Assembly: GCF_001544835.2 (NCBI RefSeq)
Contig: NZ_FCNX02000002.1
Coordinates: forward strand, 248,001-312,000
Direction of reading: 5' to 3'
Source of the DNA: Caballeronia fortuita
Lineage (GTDB): Bacteria > Pseudomonadota > Gammaproteobacteria > Burkholderiales > Burkholderiaceae
DNA: 64,000 bases
Shown here: positions 17,621 to 26,776 of the stretch, one piece after another
Numbering within the stretch: the stretch's first letter is position 1
Layout: each line of letters opens with the position of its first letter
Notes under the pieces: generated by a model
The model's database searches: none
Seen by the model: the letters and a program-made list of their open reading frames with translations, nothing else
What the model was told of the DNA's origin: nothing
Made by a program: the position numbers and the translations under genes

Positions 17621-18469
17621 ATGGAGCAACTACACCGTTCTCTGAACTTGCAATACCTTCGATGCCACTGGATCGGTGCGTCAGGCACCGACTGCGCCCA
17701 GAATTCGGCGCAATGGATCCTTTGCATCATCCCGGCGGACCGGACCACCGTGCATGCGACCACCGCCGGCAGCAGCGCGCGCGCCGATCAGCATCTCAGC
17801 GTCAGTGCGCCGTTCATTGCGATCGTGCCGGCCTGGGCTCGTGTCGAGCTCGTCAATGACGACGATCCGCGCGGCCTTGTCGTTGCGCTCCGTTGGGCGA
17901 GGCTGCGAGAAACCGCTCGACATGCACTCGGCACGACGACTTGCGAGATCCCTTGCTGGTTCAAGGCGTGGGACCCTTTCCTGCGTGAAGCGGGCGACAC
18001 ACTCTCCGCGTTGCATGCCAACAGCAGCCCGGATCCTGGATGCCTCGCCGCGTTCGCCGACGTATTCGCGCTTCATCTCGTGCATCGTTATGGACACACC
18101 GCTGATACGCGCGACACGGGTACAAGCCTTACTCAGTCGAAGCTAAGCGTTGTCGAACATTTCATAGGCGAGCACATTGCGCAGAATATTCAGATCGAGG
18201 ACCTTGCCGCGCTCCTGCACATGAGTCCGTCGCATTTCGCGCGGGCTTTCAAGAACACGACAGGGCATCCGCCGCACTTCTACCTGACCACCGAAAGGTT
18301 GAGACTTGCGCGGTCGCTGCTTTCGAAAGGGAGTCTCCCGCTGATCGATATCGCAGCACGCGTTGGCTTTCAGACTCAGCAGCATTTCACCGCAGTATTT
18401 CATCGATATGTGGGGTGCACGCCCCGCGCGTTCCGCATTGCACATTACGTCCCCAAGGATCAGGCGTGA
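17621..18469 (+). CDS. AraC family transcriptional regulator
   Basis: 282 residues. The C-terminal 100 hold the two helix-turn-helix units: IQIEDLAALLHMSPSHFARA, then IDIAARVGFQTQQHFTAVFH, ending with the family signature GCTPRAFR. The N-terminal 150 residues are a variable ligand/dimer part with no clear match. It lies between psiE and hdeD in the same direction, so it may regulate the stress island. The 245-base gap upstream has no recognisable gene and probably holds its promoter. Inducer unknown. Confidence 0.88.
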   Translation: MEQLHRSLNLQYLRCHWIGASGTDCAQNSAQWILCIIPADRTTVHATTAGSSARADQHLSVSAPFIAIVPAWARVELVNDDDPRGLVVALRWARLRETARHALGTTTCEIPCWFKAWDPFLREAGDTLSALHANSSPDPGCLAAFADVFALHLVHRYGHTADTRDTGTSLTQSKLSVVEHFIGEHIAQNIQIEDLAALLHMSPSHFARAFKNTTGHPPHFYLTTERLRLARSLLSKGSLPLIDIAARVGFQTQQHFTAVFHRYVGCTPRAFRIAHYVPKDQA

Positions 18470-18633
18470 GGGATCTTCGACTAGATCGGTGAGCCACCAA
18501 CAAACGCAGAAATCCGACACCTTTAGGCAGGAACTCGAAAGAAGAGCGCCCTCTGCAGACGTAGGCTTGATCAAACAGGAATTCGATGCGCTGTGTTCGC
18601 CGAATAGCGGCGACCCGCCTGAGGAGGCCCACG

Positions 18634-19209
18634 ATGGACGAACTGCTTGGTCGCGCATGGTGGATGCTCACGCTTCGTGGCGCCGCGGGAATCCTGTTCG
18701 GTCTACTCGCGCTCTGCTGGCCGGGTCTCACGCTGCTGCTCCTTGTCGCGATGTTCGCGGCGTATGCGCTCATCACAGGCGTGGCCGCGGTCAGCGCGGC
18801 GATACGCCATCGGTCGATCCGCACCGACTGGTGGATCCCCTTGCTGCTCGGTCTGTGCATGATCGCTTCGGGCCTGATCGCCGTCGCGGCGCCGGGCGTC
18901 ACGGCGCTCGTGCTGATCGCCGTGATGGGGGCGAACGCCATCGTCACCGGCGTGCTCGACCTCGTCGCCTGGGTTCGCCTGAAAAGGCGCGGCCGCACGC
19001 ACTGGCTGTTGTTGTTCATCGGTAGCCTGTCGGTTCTGTTTGGCATCTTCGTGCGGGCCGTCCCGGGTGCCGGAGCGCTCGCCCTCGTCTGGATGATCGG
19101 CACCTACGCGATCGTCACCGGTGCGCTGCTGCTCGTCCTCGGCCTCGGCGCACGGAATTGGCGCAGCGCCGTCCTTCTCAAACAACCGAACACGCCGCTG
19201 CACTCATGA
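18634..19209 (+). CDS. hdeD: HdeD family acid-resistance membrane protein
   Basis: 191 residues with six predicted membrane helices in three repeats (DUF308). Typical HdeD features are LRGAAGILFGLLALCWPGLT, WIPLLLGLCMIASGLIAV and LLFIGSLSVLFGIFV. The ATG at 18634 is preceded by GAGGAGG, which overrules an earlier start at 18586. HdeD proteins protect Escherichia coli against acid at high cell density and recur in transmissible heat-tolerance loci. It starts the run hdeD, PRC-barrel, hsp20, clpG, all rightward with short gaps. Confidence 0.88.
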   Translation: MDELLGRAWWMLTLRGAAGILFGLLALCWPGLTLLLLVAMFAAYALITGVAAVSAAIRHRSIRTDWWIPLLLGLCMIASGLIAVAAPGVTALVLIAVMGANAIVTGVLDLVAWVRLKRRGRTHWLLLFIGSLSVLFGIFVRAVPGAGALALVWMIGTYAIVTGALLLVLGLGARNWRSAVLLKQPNTPLHS

Positions 19210-19262
19210 GCGCATCTCGCGCCCGGCGTCCACGTAGTCCGTTGCGCATATTGGAGAACGCC

Positions 19263-19685
19263 ATGAAGTTCGAACTCGCATCGGCCGCAAGGCTGTCGTC
19301 ATTCATCCTCGCGCTGTGCGTCTGTGGCTTTTCGGCCAGCGGCGCGAGCGCGCAGAATGCGCCCATCGCCGGCAAGGCGACGCTCGGGGTGACCGTCACC
19401 GAAGAGCAAGTGGTCGCAACAGGCTGGCGCGCATCCAAGATGATTCACGCCGATGTCTACAACGAAAAGAACGAAAAGATCGGCCGCGTCGACGACCTGA
19501 TTGTCGCGCCCGATGGCTCGCTTTCGGTCGCGATCATCGACGTCGGCGGCTTTCTCGGCGTGGCGGCGCACCGTGTCGCCATTCCCATTCAGCAGTTCAA
19601 GCAGATCGCGCCGAAGGCCATCCTGGCTGGCGCCAACAAGGACGCGCTCAAGAAACTGCCGGAGTTCGAATATGCCAAGAGCTGA
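19263..19685 (+). CDS. Exported PRC-barrel domain protein
   Basis: 140 residues with a signal peptide cleaved near ASAQN (about residue 30). The mature part carries a PRC-barrel: GWRASKMIHADVYNEKNEKI, then GRVDDLIVAPDGSLSVAIIDVGGFLG and HRVAIPIQQF. The start is set by TTGGAGA before the ATG; an upstream start at 19158 overlaps hdeD and destroys the signal peptide. Exported PRC-barrel proteins are common stress-induced periplasmic proteins in Proteobacteria, with no defined activity. It is 53 bases after hdeD and 79 before hsp20, probably cotranscribed. Confidence 0.82.
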   Translation: MKFELASAARLSSFILALCVCGFSASGASAQNAPIAGKATLGVTVTEEQVVATGWRASKMIHADVYNEKNEKIGRVDDLIVAPDGSLSVAIIDVGGFLGVAAHRVAIPIQQFKQIAPKAILAGANKDALKKLPEFEYAKS

Positions 19686-19764
19686 CATTGGCCGCGGGCG
19701 CCAAGGCGGCAGTCACTGAAGATTCGGGCCGCTCCTGCGGCTCATCGGAACAAGGAGCATTGCA

Positions 19765-20364
19765 ATGCTGTTGGACCTCGATAAATGGAATCCCTTTCGC
19801 TTCCTGCGCAAGAGTCCCGAGGAAAAGGGAGCAGGCGCGAAGCTGAACGCCCCACCCACGCAGCAAGCTCCCACGCCGTCTGCTTCAGACGCGGACACGT
19901 CCACATGGCCGGCCTCGTTCGATGCGGCGCGTTGGCCGCTGCCCGATCCGCTGCATCTTCTCACCGACCTCATACGCGATCCCTTCGGCGGGATGGGGCC
20001 GCTTGGCAACTGGTTCGGCGACTTCAGTCCCAGCCGCTTTCAGCCGCGCCTCGAAGTGGTCGACGACGGCGACGCGCTTCGCATCGTGGCCGAATTGCCA
20101 GGACTATCGCGCGAGGATGTGGAGCTCGAAGTGATAGATGACATGCTGCTGCTGACCGGCGAGAAGCGCATCGAATCGACGAGCGACGAGAAAGGCTGCT
20201 ACCGGGTGGAGCGGGCGTTCGGACAGTTCCAGCGCGCGGTTCCGCTGCCCTCCGGCGTCGATCTCGAACGAGCCGAGACAAATTTCCAGAACGGCGTGCT
20301 CACCGTGCGGGTGCCCAAAGCGGCGAATGCTCCCGCGGCGAAGCGGCGCCTCGAGATTACATAG
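19765..20364 (+). CDS. hsp20: Small heat-shock protein, Hsp20/alpha-crystallin family
   Basis: 199 residues. The alpha-crystallin domain spans about 90-190: FQPRLEVVDDGDALRIVAEL, PGLSREDVELEVIDDMLLLTG, and the consensus NGVLTVRVPK near 180. The N-terminal arm of 85 residues is Pro/Ala-rich and longer than usual, and the C-terminal IxI anchor is only weakly suggested by RLEIT. AAGGAG precedes the ATG. The protein holds unfolding proteins; pairing with the downstream ClpG-type disaggregase is the core arrangement of known transmissible heat-resistance loci. Confidence 0.92.
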   Translation: MLLDLDKWNPFRFLRKSPEEKGAGAKLNAPPTQQAPTPSASDADTSTWPASFDAARWPLPDPLHLLTDLIRDPFGGMGPLGNWFGDFSPSRFQPRLEVVDDGDALRIVAELPGLSREDVELEVIDDMLLLTGEKRIESTSDEKGCYRVERAFGQFQRAVPLPSGVDLERAETNFQNGVLTVRVPKAANAPAAKRRLEIT

Positions 20365-20500
20365 CGCGTTGCGTACAAGCCGGCATCGGACGATGCGGCA
20401 GCTTCCACGGCCTTCGTCGATACCCACCTTCGCGACGAAACTCATCAGGCTGTGCACGCGTAACGAGAAGGACGTCCCTGCCCACCCCACGGAGAACATC

Positions 20501-23335
20501 ATGCCTACTTGCAGCGTGTGCGGCAAACCGGCAACCTCGCAGATCACGATCACCGAAAACGGTCAGCGTCGCCAGCTGATGCTGTGCGATGAGCATTACA
20601 TGCAGTTCATGGCGCGCAATCAGCGCAGTCTGTCGCCGCTCGAGTCCCTCTTTCACGGCGGGCTGTTCGAGAGTTTGTTCGACGACATGTGGCCGCAGAT
20701 GGAAAGCGGCCAAGGTGGCCGGCCACGCATTGGACGCGCGCCTGGACAATCCGGCGGCCCGGACCAGCGTGCAGACGCCGGTAGCGGACAAAGGGATGAA
20801 TCCGCCGGCGCCCCTGCGGGCGGCCGGCCGCGCCGGCATCGCCGCGCGCGTGAAGCCGTCGATCTGCAGACGTTCCTGAGCGAAAGCGGCCTGGACCGCT
20901 TGCAGGCGGCTGCGCAAACGGCGGTCGAATTCGGCAAGTCCGAAGTCGATACCGAGCACTTGCTGCTCGCACTCGTCAGCAATAACGTGGTGCAGGAAAT
21001 TCTGCGCGAGTTCAAGCTCGATCCCGATGAGATCAGGAAGAACATCGACCAGCACGCGCCACGCGGCAACCGCGAGCAGAGGACGGACGAAGAACGCATC
21101 GGCGTATCACCGCGCGCGAAGAGTGCGCTTGAAAACGCGCTCACCGCGTCGCGCGAGCTCGGCCATAGCTACGTTGGGCCAGAGCATATCCTGATCGGGC
21201 TCGTGGAAGAGGAGGACGGCTTCGCGGGTGAGCTGCTGCGCAAGTACGGGCTATCGTCGCATGCGCTCAGGCAGAGGACGGTCAAGGTAGTCGGCAAGGG
21301 CGCGGAGGAAGGCACCGTCGAGGGCCGCTCCACCACGCCGACGCTCGACAAGTACGCGCGCGATCTCAGCGATCTCGCCCGGCGTGGCAAGCTAGATCCG
21401 GTGATCGGCCGCGACAAGGAGATCGAAACGACTATCGAAGTCCTTGCGCGTCGGCGCAAGAACAACCCGGTGCTGATCGGCGAACCCGGCGTCGGCAAGA
21501 CGGCAATCGTCGAAGGACTCGCACAGCGCATCGTCCAGGACCAGGTGCCGGAAGTGCTGCGTGGCAAGCGCGTCGTCGAGTTGAATATCAACAGCGTGGT
21601 GGCGGGGGCAAAGTATCGCGGCGAGTTCGAAGAGCGCGTGAAGCAGGTGCTCGACGAAATCGTCGAGAACCAGGACCGGCTGATCATCTTCATCGATGAA
21701 CTCCATACGATCGTGGGTGCCGGCCAGGGCGGCGGCGAAGGCGGCCTCGATATCGGCAACGTCTTCAAGCCGGCGCTCGCGCGCGGCGAGTTGCATCTCG
21801 TGGGCGCGACGACGCTCAACGAATATCAGAAGTACATCGAGAAAGACTCCGCGCTCGAACGGCGCTTCCAGCCGGTGAACGTGCCCGAGCCGAGCGTCGC
21901 GGAGACGATCGAAATCCTGCGCGGACTGCGCGACCGCCTCGAAGCCCATCACAAGGTGAAGATCACCGAGGAGGCCATCGCGGCCGCTGCCAGGTTGTCG
22001 GACCGGTATATCGCAGCGCGGTTCCTGCCCGACAAGGCCATCGACCTGCTCGACCAGGCGGCCGCTCGCGTGCGCATTTCGTCGAATTCCCGGCCGGGGC
22101 AGTTGCGCGACATCGAGGCGACCATCCGCCGAACACGCCAGGAACAGGACGCGGCAAGCGCCGCCAAGCAGTTCGACAAGGCAAAGGAACTCGAAGACAA
22201 GCTCGTCTCAGAACAGAAGCGGCTAGACGATGCCACCGAAGCATGGAAGAAGGAACGCGGCACGAATTCGCAAGAGGTCACGGCTGAGGACATCGCGCAG
22301 ATCGTGGCGTCGCTCACGGGCGTGCCGGTGTCCGAGCTCACCGCCGAGGACCGGGAGAAGCTGCTGCGTCTCGAAGACCGGCTGAAGGAACGCGTGATCG
22401 GCCAGGACGAGGCCGTCAGCGCCGTCGCGAAGGCCGTCCGGCTTTCACGCGCCGGTCTCACCGAAGGCGGTAAGCCGACCGCAAGCTTCCTCTTTCTCGG
22501 ACCGACTGGCGTCGGCAAGACCGAGCTCGCCAAAGCGCTCGCCGCAACGGTGTTCGGCGACGAGAACGCGCTCGTGCGCATCGACATGAGCGAGTACGCC
22601 GAGCGGCATACCGTAGCCCGGCTGGTGGGCGCGCCTCCGGGCTATGTCGGCTATGAGGAAGGCGGCCAGTTGACCGAGCGCGTGCGACGCCGTCCGTATA
22701 GCGTCGTACTGCTCGATGAGATCGAAAAGGCGCATTCGGAAGTGCACAACATCCTGTTGCAGCTCTTCGACGAAGGCCGCCTCACCGACGGCAAGGGCCG
22801 TCTCGTCGATTTCACGAACACGATCATCATCGCGACGAGCAATATCGGTTCGCAGCTGATCCAGGACAACGTGCGCTCCGACAAAAAGCAGCTCGATTAC
22901 CCCGCGCTGCGCGACCGTCTGATGGAAATACTGCGGCATCACTTCAGACCCGAGTTCCTGAACCGGGTCGATGAAGTCGTCGTGTTCCATGCGCTCGGCA
23001 AGGAGCAGATCCGTAGCATCGTGGATCTGCAACTGGCACGCGTGCGGCGCACTGCGGCCGGGCAGAACATCGAGTTGTCGTTCGACAATTCGCTGCGTGA
23101 CCATCTCGCGGAGGTCGGCTACGACCCCGAGTTCGGCGCACGGATGCTCAAGCGCAAGATCCGGGCTGAAGTGGAATCGCAATTGGCCGATGCGCTGCTG
23201 CGGGGTGACGTTCGCGACGGCGACAAGGTCACCATCACCTACGACCCGGGTGTCCGATCCGTGCGTGTGCAGAAGGACTCAGCACCTGCGCAAGCGCCGA
23301 TCGAAGCGGCCAAGCCAGAACCGGCGCATACGTGA
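20501..23335 (+). CDS. clpK: ClpG/ClpK-type AAA+ disaggregase with N-terminal zinc finger
   Basis: 944 residues, close to the roughly 950 of known ClpG/ClpK. Order: zinc finger C4-C7...C29-H32; Gly/Arg-rich linker (65-118); double Clp N-domain (about 120-260); AAA-1 with Walker A GEPGVGKT (327-334) and Walker B IIFIDE (395-400); short coiled middle domain (about 525-590); AAA-2 with GPTGVGKT (667-674) and VVLLDE (735-740). The segment after the sensor strand ([17 protein letters not shown]) has no Ile/Leu-Gly-Phe tripeptide for docking ClpP, so it should act as a ClpP-free disaggregase. The ATG at 20501 follows GGAGAAC; it sits 136 bases after hsp20. Confidence 0.93.
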   Translation: MPTCSVCGKPATSQITITENGQRRQLMLCDEHYMQFMARNQRSLSPLESLFHGGLFESLFDDMWPQMESGQGGRPRIGRAPGQSGGPDQRADAGSGQRDESAGAPAGGRPRRHRRAREAVDLQTFLSESGLDRLQAAAQTAVEFGKSEVDTEHLLLALVSNNVVQEILREFKLDPDEIRKNIDQHAPRGNREQRTDEERIGVSPRAKSALENALTASRELGHSYVGPEHILIGLVEEEDGFAGELLRKYGLSSHALRQRTVKVVGKGAEEGTVEGRSTTPTLDKYARDLSDLARRGKLDPVIGRDKEIETTIEVLARRRKNNPVLIGEPGVGKTAIVEGLAQRIVQDQVPEVLRGKRVVELNINSVVAGAKYRGEFEERVKQVLDEIVENQDRLIIFIDELHTIVGAGQGGGEGGLDIGNVFKPALARGELHLVGATTLNEYQKYIEKDSALERRFQPVNVPEPSVAETIEILRGLRDRLEAHHKVKITEEAIAAAARLSDRYIAARFLPDKAIDLLDQAAARVRISSNSRPGQLRDIEATIRRTRQEQDAASAAKQFDKAKELEDKLVSEQKRLDDATEAWKKERGTNSQEVTAEDIAQIVASLTGVPVSELTAEDREKLLRLEDRLKERVIGQDEAVSAVAKAVRLSRAGLTEGGKPTASFLFLGPTGVGKTELAKALAATVFGDENALVRIDMSEYAERHTVARLVGAPPGYVGYEEGGQLTERVRRRPYSVVLLDEIEKAHSEVHNILLQLFDEGRLTDGKGRLVDFTNTIIIATSNIGSQLIQDNVRSDKKQLDYPALRDRLMEILRHHFRPEFLNRVDEVVVFHALGKEQIRSIVDLQLARVRRTAAGQNIELSFDNSLRDHLAEVGYDPEFGARMLKRKIRAEVESQLADALLRGDVRDGDKVTITYDPGVRSVRVQKDSAPAQAPIEAAKPEPAHT

Positions 23336-23356
23336 ATCCGGCTTTACCTGAACGGC

Positions 23357-23374
23357 GCCGCCCGCGAGGGCGGC
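23357..23374. terminator. Short hairpin between the convergent clpK and UBP-finger genes
   Basis: GCCGCC (23357-23362) pairs with GGCGGC (23369-23374) around a 6-base loop, in the 45-base gap between two gene ends. No T tract follows on either strand, so it is only terminator-like. Confidence 0.3.
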
Positions 23375-23380
23375 ATGCTG

Positions 23381-23653
23381 TCAGGATGCGACTTCGCCGA
23401 CGACAATCTCGTCGCGATAGCACCAGATCCAGGTCTCGCCGGGTTCGATTGAGCGCACCAGCGGATGTCCGGTCGCGTGAGAATGTTTGCTTGCGTGCCG
23501 GTTGGGCGACGAATCGCAGCAGCCGACGTGTCCGCATGAAAGACAAAGCCGCAAATGGACCCACGGTTGGCGAAGCTTGATGCAGTCCTCGCAGTAATTG
23601 ATGGACGTGTGGGAAATGCGGGCTTCGCCAAGATGCGTGCAACCAGTGTTCAT
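23381..23653 (-). CDS. UBP-type zinc-finger protein
   Basis: 90 residues that form almost nothing but a ZnF-UBP domain: CEDCIKLRQPWVHLRLCLSC, then GHVGCCDSSPNRHASKHSHATGH, then a tail with ETWIWCYRD. The Cys/His pattern is complete. In eukaryotes this fold binds the free C-terminus of ubiquitin; bacterial stand-alone copies have no known ligand. The ATG at 23653 is chosen over 23680. It is the second gene of a leftward pair with the flavoprotein 46 bases upstream, an association that suggests joint function. It converges on clpK. Confidence 0.85.
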   Translation of the reverse strand: MNTGCTHLGEARISHTSINYCEDCIKLRQPWVHLRLCLSCGHVGCCDSSPNRHASKHSHATGHPLVRSIEPGETWIWCYRDEIVVGEVAS

Positions 23654-23699
23654 GACCGTACTCCTCGGACGGGCGCGCAAATCAAGATCGCGCCAACGC

Positions 23700-24959
23700 T
23701 CACGCGCTTTCTAAATAGCGATGCACCAGCGCAACGGCCATCGCCCCTTCGCCGACTGCCGACGCGACACGCTTGATCGACCCGTGGCGCACGTCGCCCG
23801 CCGCGAATACGCCGGGCACACTCGTCTCCAGATGTAGCGGCGCTCGCTCGAGCGGCCATTTCAGGCTCGACCGATATGCCTGCAGGTCGGGACCCGTCAC
23901 CAGATAACCACCTTCATCCCGGACAACGCCAACCTCCTGCGCCCATTCGGTCTTGGGCTGTCCGCCAATGCAGACGAATAGCCAACTGGTCTTGACCGAA
24001 CTTCGCTGTCCCGTGTGCACATCGGTCAGCGTAATCTCCTGCAACGTGTCCCTGCCTGCGAGCGCGGTAACTTCGGTGTTCGTCCGAACTTCGATGTTCG
24101 GCGCCGCCGCGATGCGATCCACCAGGTACTGAGACAACGTGTTCTTGAGCGAAGCGTCACGGACTAGCATATAGACGCGCCTGGCCGATTGCGAAAAGTG
24201 CATGGCGGCCTGTCCCGCCGAATTGCCGCCGCCAACCACATAGACGTCGTCACCATGGACCAGCGCTGCTTCGCTTGTGCCGGCGCCGTAGTAAAGGCCG
24301 GCGCCGAAGAAGCGCGTTTCACCTTCGAGACCGAGCGTGCGATAGGCGACGCCGGTTGCGCAGATCGACGTGCGCGCCGTAATGCGTGTGCCGTCCTCCA
24401 GGTACACGATGCCCTGCCCGGGCGGAAACTCCGCACGCACGCCCTCGCGCGCGATCAGGATTTCCGCGCCGAACTTGAAGGCCTGGTCGCGCGCCCGTTC
24501 TGCCAGTTCGGCGCCGGACACGCCGTGCGGGAAGCCCAGATAGTTCTCGATTTTCGAACTGCTGCCCGCCTGACCGCCCAATGCCCAACGTTCCACCAGT
24601 ACGGTATGCAGCCCTTCTGACGCTCCGTACACGGCCGCGCTCAATCCAGCCGGTCCCGCGCCGTAGATCGCCAGATCGTAGGCTTCCCTGGATGGAGTGG
24701 TAAACCAGCCGAGCTTTTCGGTGATTTGCCGGACAGTGGGACATTCGAGGCGGGTGCCGTCATGGAAGATGCAGACCGGCAAGCGGGAGTCGGAAAGATG
24801 CTGCACGTGCGCGAGATCTTTGGCTTCTTTATCGCTGCCAAGTTCGATCCATTCGAACGGTATATCGCAACGATGGAGGAAGTCGCGTATCGCGTAGCCG
24901 TTCGCGCTGCGCATGCATCCATAGATCCTGACCATGAACTTGTCCGCTTTTGAGGACAT
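23700..24959 (-). CDS. Thioredoxin-reductase-like FAD/NAD(P) oxidoreductase with degenerate glutaredoxin domain
   Basis: 419 residues. Residues 1-90 resemble a glutaredoxin/thioredoxin fold (MVRIYGCMRSANGYAIRDFL, then RLPVCIFHDG), but CxxC is reduced to CMRS. Then comes a TrxB-like FAD domain (IYGAGPAGLSAAVYG, GGQAGSSSKIENYLGFP), an NAD(P) motif VVGGGNSAGQAA and the FAD closing motif VFAAGDVR. Where thioredoxin reductases have the CxxC (YCATC-like), this has LYYGAGTSEAA. It therefore cannot reduce thioredoxin in the classic way and may be a ferredoxin-NADP-reductase-like or signalling flavoprotein. It is first in an operon with the UBP zinc finger. Confidence 0.85.
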   Translation of the reverse strand: MSSKADKFMVRIYGCMRSANGYAIRDFLHRCDIPFEWIELGSDKEAKDLAHVQHLSDSRLPVCIFHDGTRLECPTVRQITEKLGWFTTPSREAYDLAIYGAGPAGLSAAVYGASEGLHTVLVERWALGGQAGSSSKIENYLGFPHGVSGAELAERARDQAFKFGAEILIAREGVRAEFPPGQGIVYLEDGTRITARTSICATGVAYRTLGLEGETRFFGAGLYYGAGTSEAALVHGDDVYVVGGGNSAGQAAMHFSQSARRVYMLVRDASLKNTLSQYLVDRIAAAPNIEVRTNTEVTALAGRDTLQEITLTDVHTGQRSSVKTSWLFVCIGGQPKTEWAQEVGVVRDEGGYLVTGPDLQAYRSSLKWPLERAPLHLETSVPGVFAAGDVRHGSIKRVASAVGEGAMAVALVHRYLESA

Positions 24960-25358
24960 CGATGATTCTCTTCGTTTCCTGCTCTTTGCGTCCTGGCGGC
25001 ATGCACCGATAACCGCGATAGACCGCGTTACTCCACGTTAGGCGCATCGTGGGTGTGGGTCTTTCGCAATTCTGCCGGATTTTGTTGGTTTTCTGCCGAC
25101 GCTTTCATGACGTCGGTCGTGCGACTCTTCGCTGCGGTCAACAACGCGTACCCCCATTCGATGCCGCTGCGCAAGTCATTCCGAATGAGCCGTCTCTGGA
25201 CGATGTTCCGTCACGGTTTGCCGACATGACGCACAGCCACGGTGCGCCGGCTACGCTCCGTGTCCGTTCTGCTCCGGCCTTTGCCGTGCCACGATCGCCC
25301 GGCTTCGATGCTCACACGCGTGCATTTGTATGATCCGCTCCGCTTTCGTATCGCGGCG
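24960..25358. other. Gap without recognisable gene
   Basis: About 400 bases upstream of the flavoprotein gene. It should hold that gene's promoter near 24960-25050. No open frame with a family motif or ribosome site was found, and no convincing repeat. It begins a stretch (to 28067) in which genes are sparse and decayed. Confidence 0.45.
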
Positions 25359-25601
25359 TCAATCTGGAAGCACGAACTCGGTGCGCATGTCTTCGATCAC
25401 CTTCCCGACGTGATGCACGTAACGCGCACCGAGGTCATTAAGCGGCACGATGTTCCAGTTGCGGCCCGATGCGTCGGGCGGGTGACGCTCTGGTAGCGGT
25501 ATGCGCATGTGCAAAGCTCCCGACGCGTCAGGGTCGATTTTCGATATGCGGTTCTGCAGTTCGTCGCGAATCTGCTCAGGGGTTCGAACGATTTTAGGCA
25601 T
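25359..25601 (-). CDS. Small conserved-looking hypothetical protein
   Basis: 80 residues, not recognised. It starts MPKIVRTPEQIRDELQNRIS, has an acidic SKIDPDASG turn, a Pro/Asp segment RIPLPERHPPDASGRNWNIV and a helical end YVHHVGKVIEDMRTEFVLPD. No signal peptide or membrane segment. GAAGGAGG at good spacing before the ATG argues that it is real, unlike its surroundings. It is soluble and probably cytoplasmic. It stands alone, 399 bases upstream of the flavoprotein gene and in the same direction. Confidence 0.6.
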   Translation of the reverse strand: MPKIVRTPEQIRDELQNRISKIDPDASGALHMRIPLPERHPPDASGRNWNIVPLNDLGARYVHHVGKVIEDMRTEFVLPD

Positions 25602-26020
25602 CTGTCTGCCTCCTTCGGTTTGATGTCCGGATCGTGACCAGTGCGCGCACACGATTACGCTAATATGCATGCGCCACCGACCTTTTTAGTCTAGTCGCTA
25701 ATTCGAACAGGGTCCGGCTCCTATCGTGCAGAGAAACGTTTTTGAAACCTCGCCCCGGTTTGACAGCCCACGCAGGACCGTCGCCTCGCGTTCCGCCCGA
25801 CGGCGGCTTGGCTGCATCGAACAATGCGCTCGCCTTTGCTGCCCCGAAATTCGCAGGATCGCGACATATCTGAGCAGAAACTGGAAAGAAGCCCATGCGC
25901 GGTCATGGCTAAACTTCCGGGATCGTGTCGATGTGCTGACGCCGGCGGTTCGATATGGCAATCTGTTCGGACCGTTCCAAAAACAAGAAGCCCGGCAGCA
26001 CGCCGAGCAGATTTCCTTCA
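25602..26020. other. Gap without recognisable gene
   Basis: About 420 bases with only short open frames and no recognised motif. Near its right end, just before the old-yellow-enzyme relic, a short KLFEPAKA reading (about 26026-26049) recalls the first residues of that family and may be the relic's true beginning. Confidence 0.4.
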
Positions 26021-26023
26021 CAA

Positions 26024-26289
26024 GCTGTTCGAACCCGCAAAGGCGATCTGCGCCGCGGTATGTATGCCGGGCGTCCATGCATAGCCCTGTCCGTAGCGGA
26101 CGCCGTGCACGAGGCAGGCGGGTTGATGTTCATGCAGTTGTGGCACGTAGGACGCATATCGCACCCCTCCTTGCAGCCCAATGAAATGATGCCAGTCGCA
26201 CTGTCTGCTGTTCAGCCGAAAGCAGAGGCATTCATCGAGAACGAGCGGGGCGAAAGTGTCGTCGCCCCGTGCGTCGAGCCTCGCCCGCA
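26024..26289 (+). pseudogene. Relic of an old yellow enzyme (NemA-like flavin oxidoreductase) with an internal inversion
   Basis: Plus-strand positions 26093-26289 read ADAVHEAGGLMFMQLWHVGR, ISHPSLQP and AFIENERGESVV, which is the part of NemA/OYE proteins before and around the flavin-binding QLWHxGR motif. The part that should come just before it, GQGYAWTPGIHTAAQI, is read from the minus strand of 26044-26092. So about 50 bases have been flipped and a few residues at the joint lost. The frame then ends at a stop about 70 residues in, whereas intact enzymes have about 360. Clearly non-functional; a decayed member of the stress/aldehyde gene group. Confidence 0.75.
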
Positions 26290-26290
26290 T

Positions 26291-26776
26291 TAGGTCGAAG
26301 AGATGCCGCATCTTCGATGGGGGCGGCGAGCACGGACTTACCGACTATCACCGACAGGCAAGCTCGCTTGCGTGATGCGACGATTTGCGATGACCGCCGA
26401 GGCCGCGACCGACCACGCCGAGAGGCGCACCGGGGTCGGCACTTCGCAAATTGTCGTCACCGACGGCAGCATGGGTCGCGATATCCCGCAGGCCGGCTCG
26501 CAACTACCGCTGAAGACTTGAAGGCTCGCTCCATCTAAGCGCCGATTTGCAAGTGCTCGACCGAATGGCTGAAGCTTGCCGGGGCCGAACATGTGGCCCG
26601 GACACTGAGCAGCGGGCGCAGCACTCTTTGGATTGCCGCGATCGACTTGTGGATACGCTGGCAAGGAACTGCCTTGCATGAGAAGGCCCGGTGGCCAAGG
26701 CGCGCGCCACGCATGCGTGAAGTGATCGGAAAGAAGTTCTCGTCGACCCACAAGCGTCATCAAAACGGAGGCAGGC
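26291..26776. other. Gap without recognisable gene
   Basis: About 490 bases after the enzyme relic. Both strands are open over parts of it, as is usual in GC-rich DNA, but none reads as a known family or continues the relic convincingly. The promoter of the monooxygenase-domain gene should lie at its right end. Confidence 0.4.
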
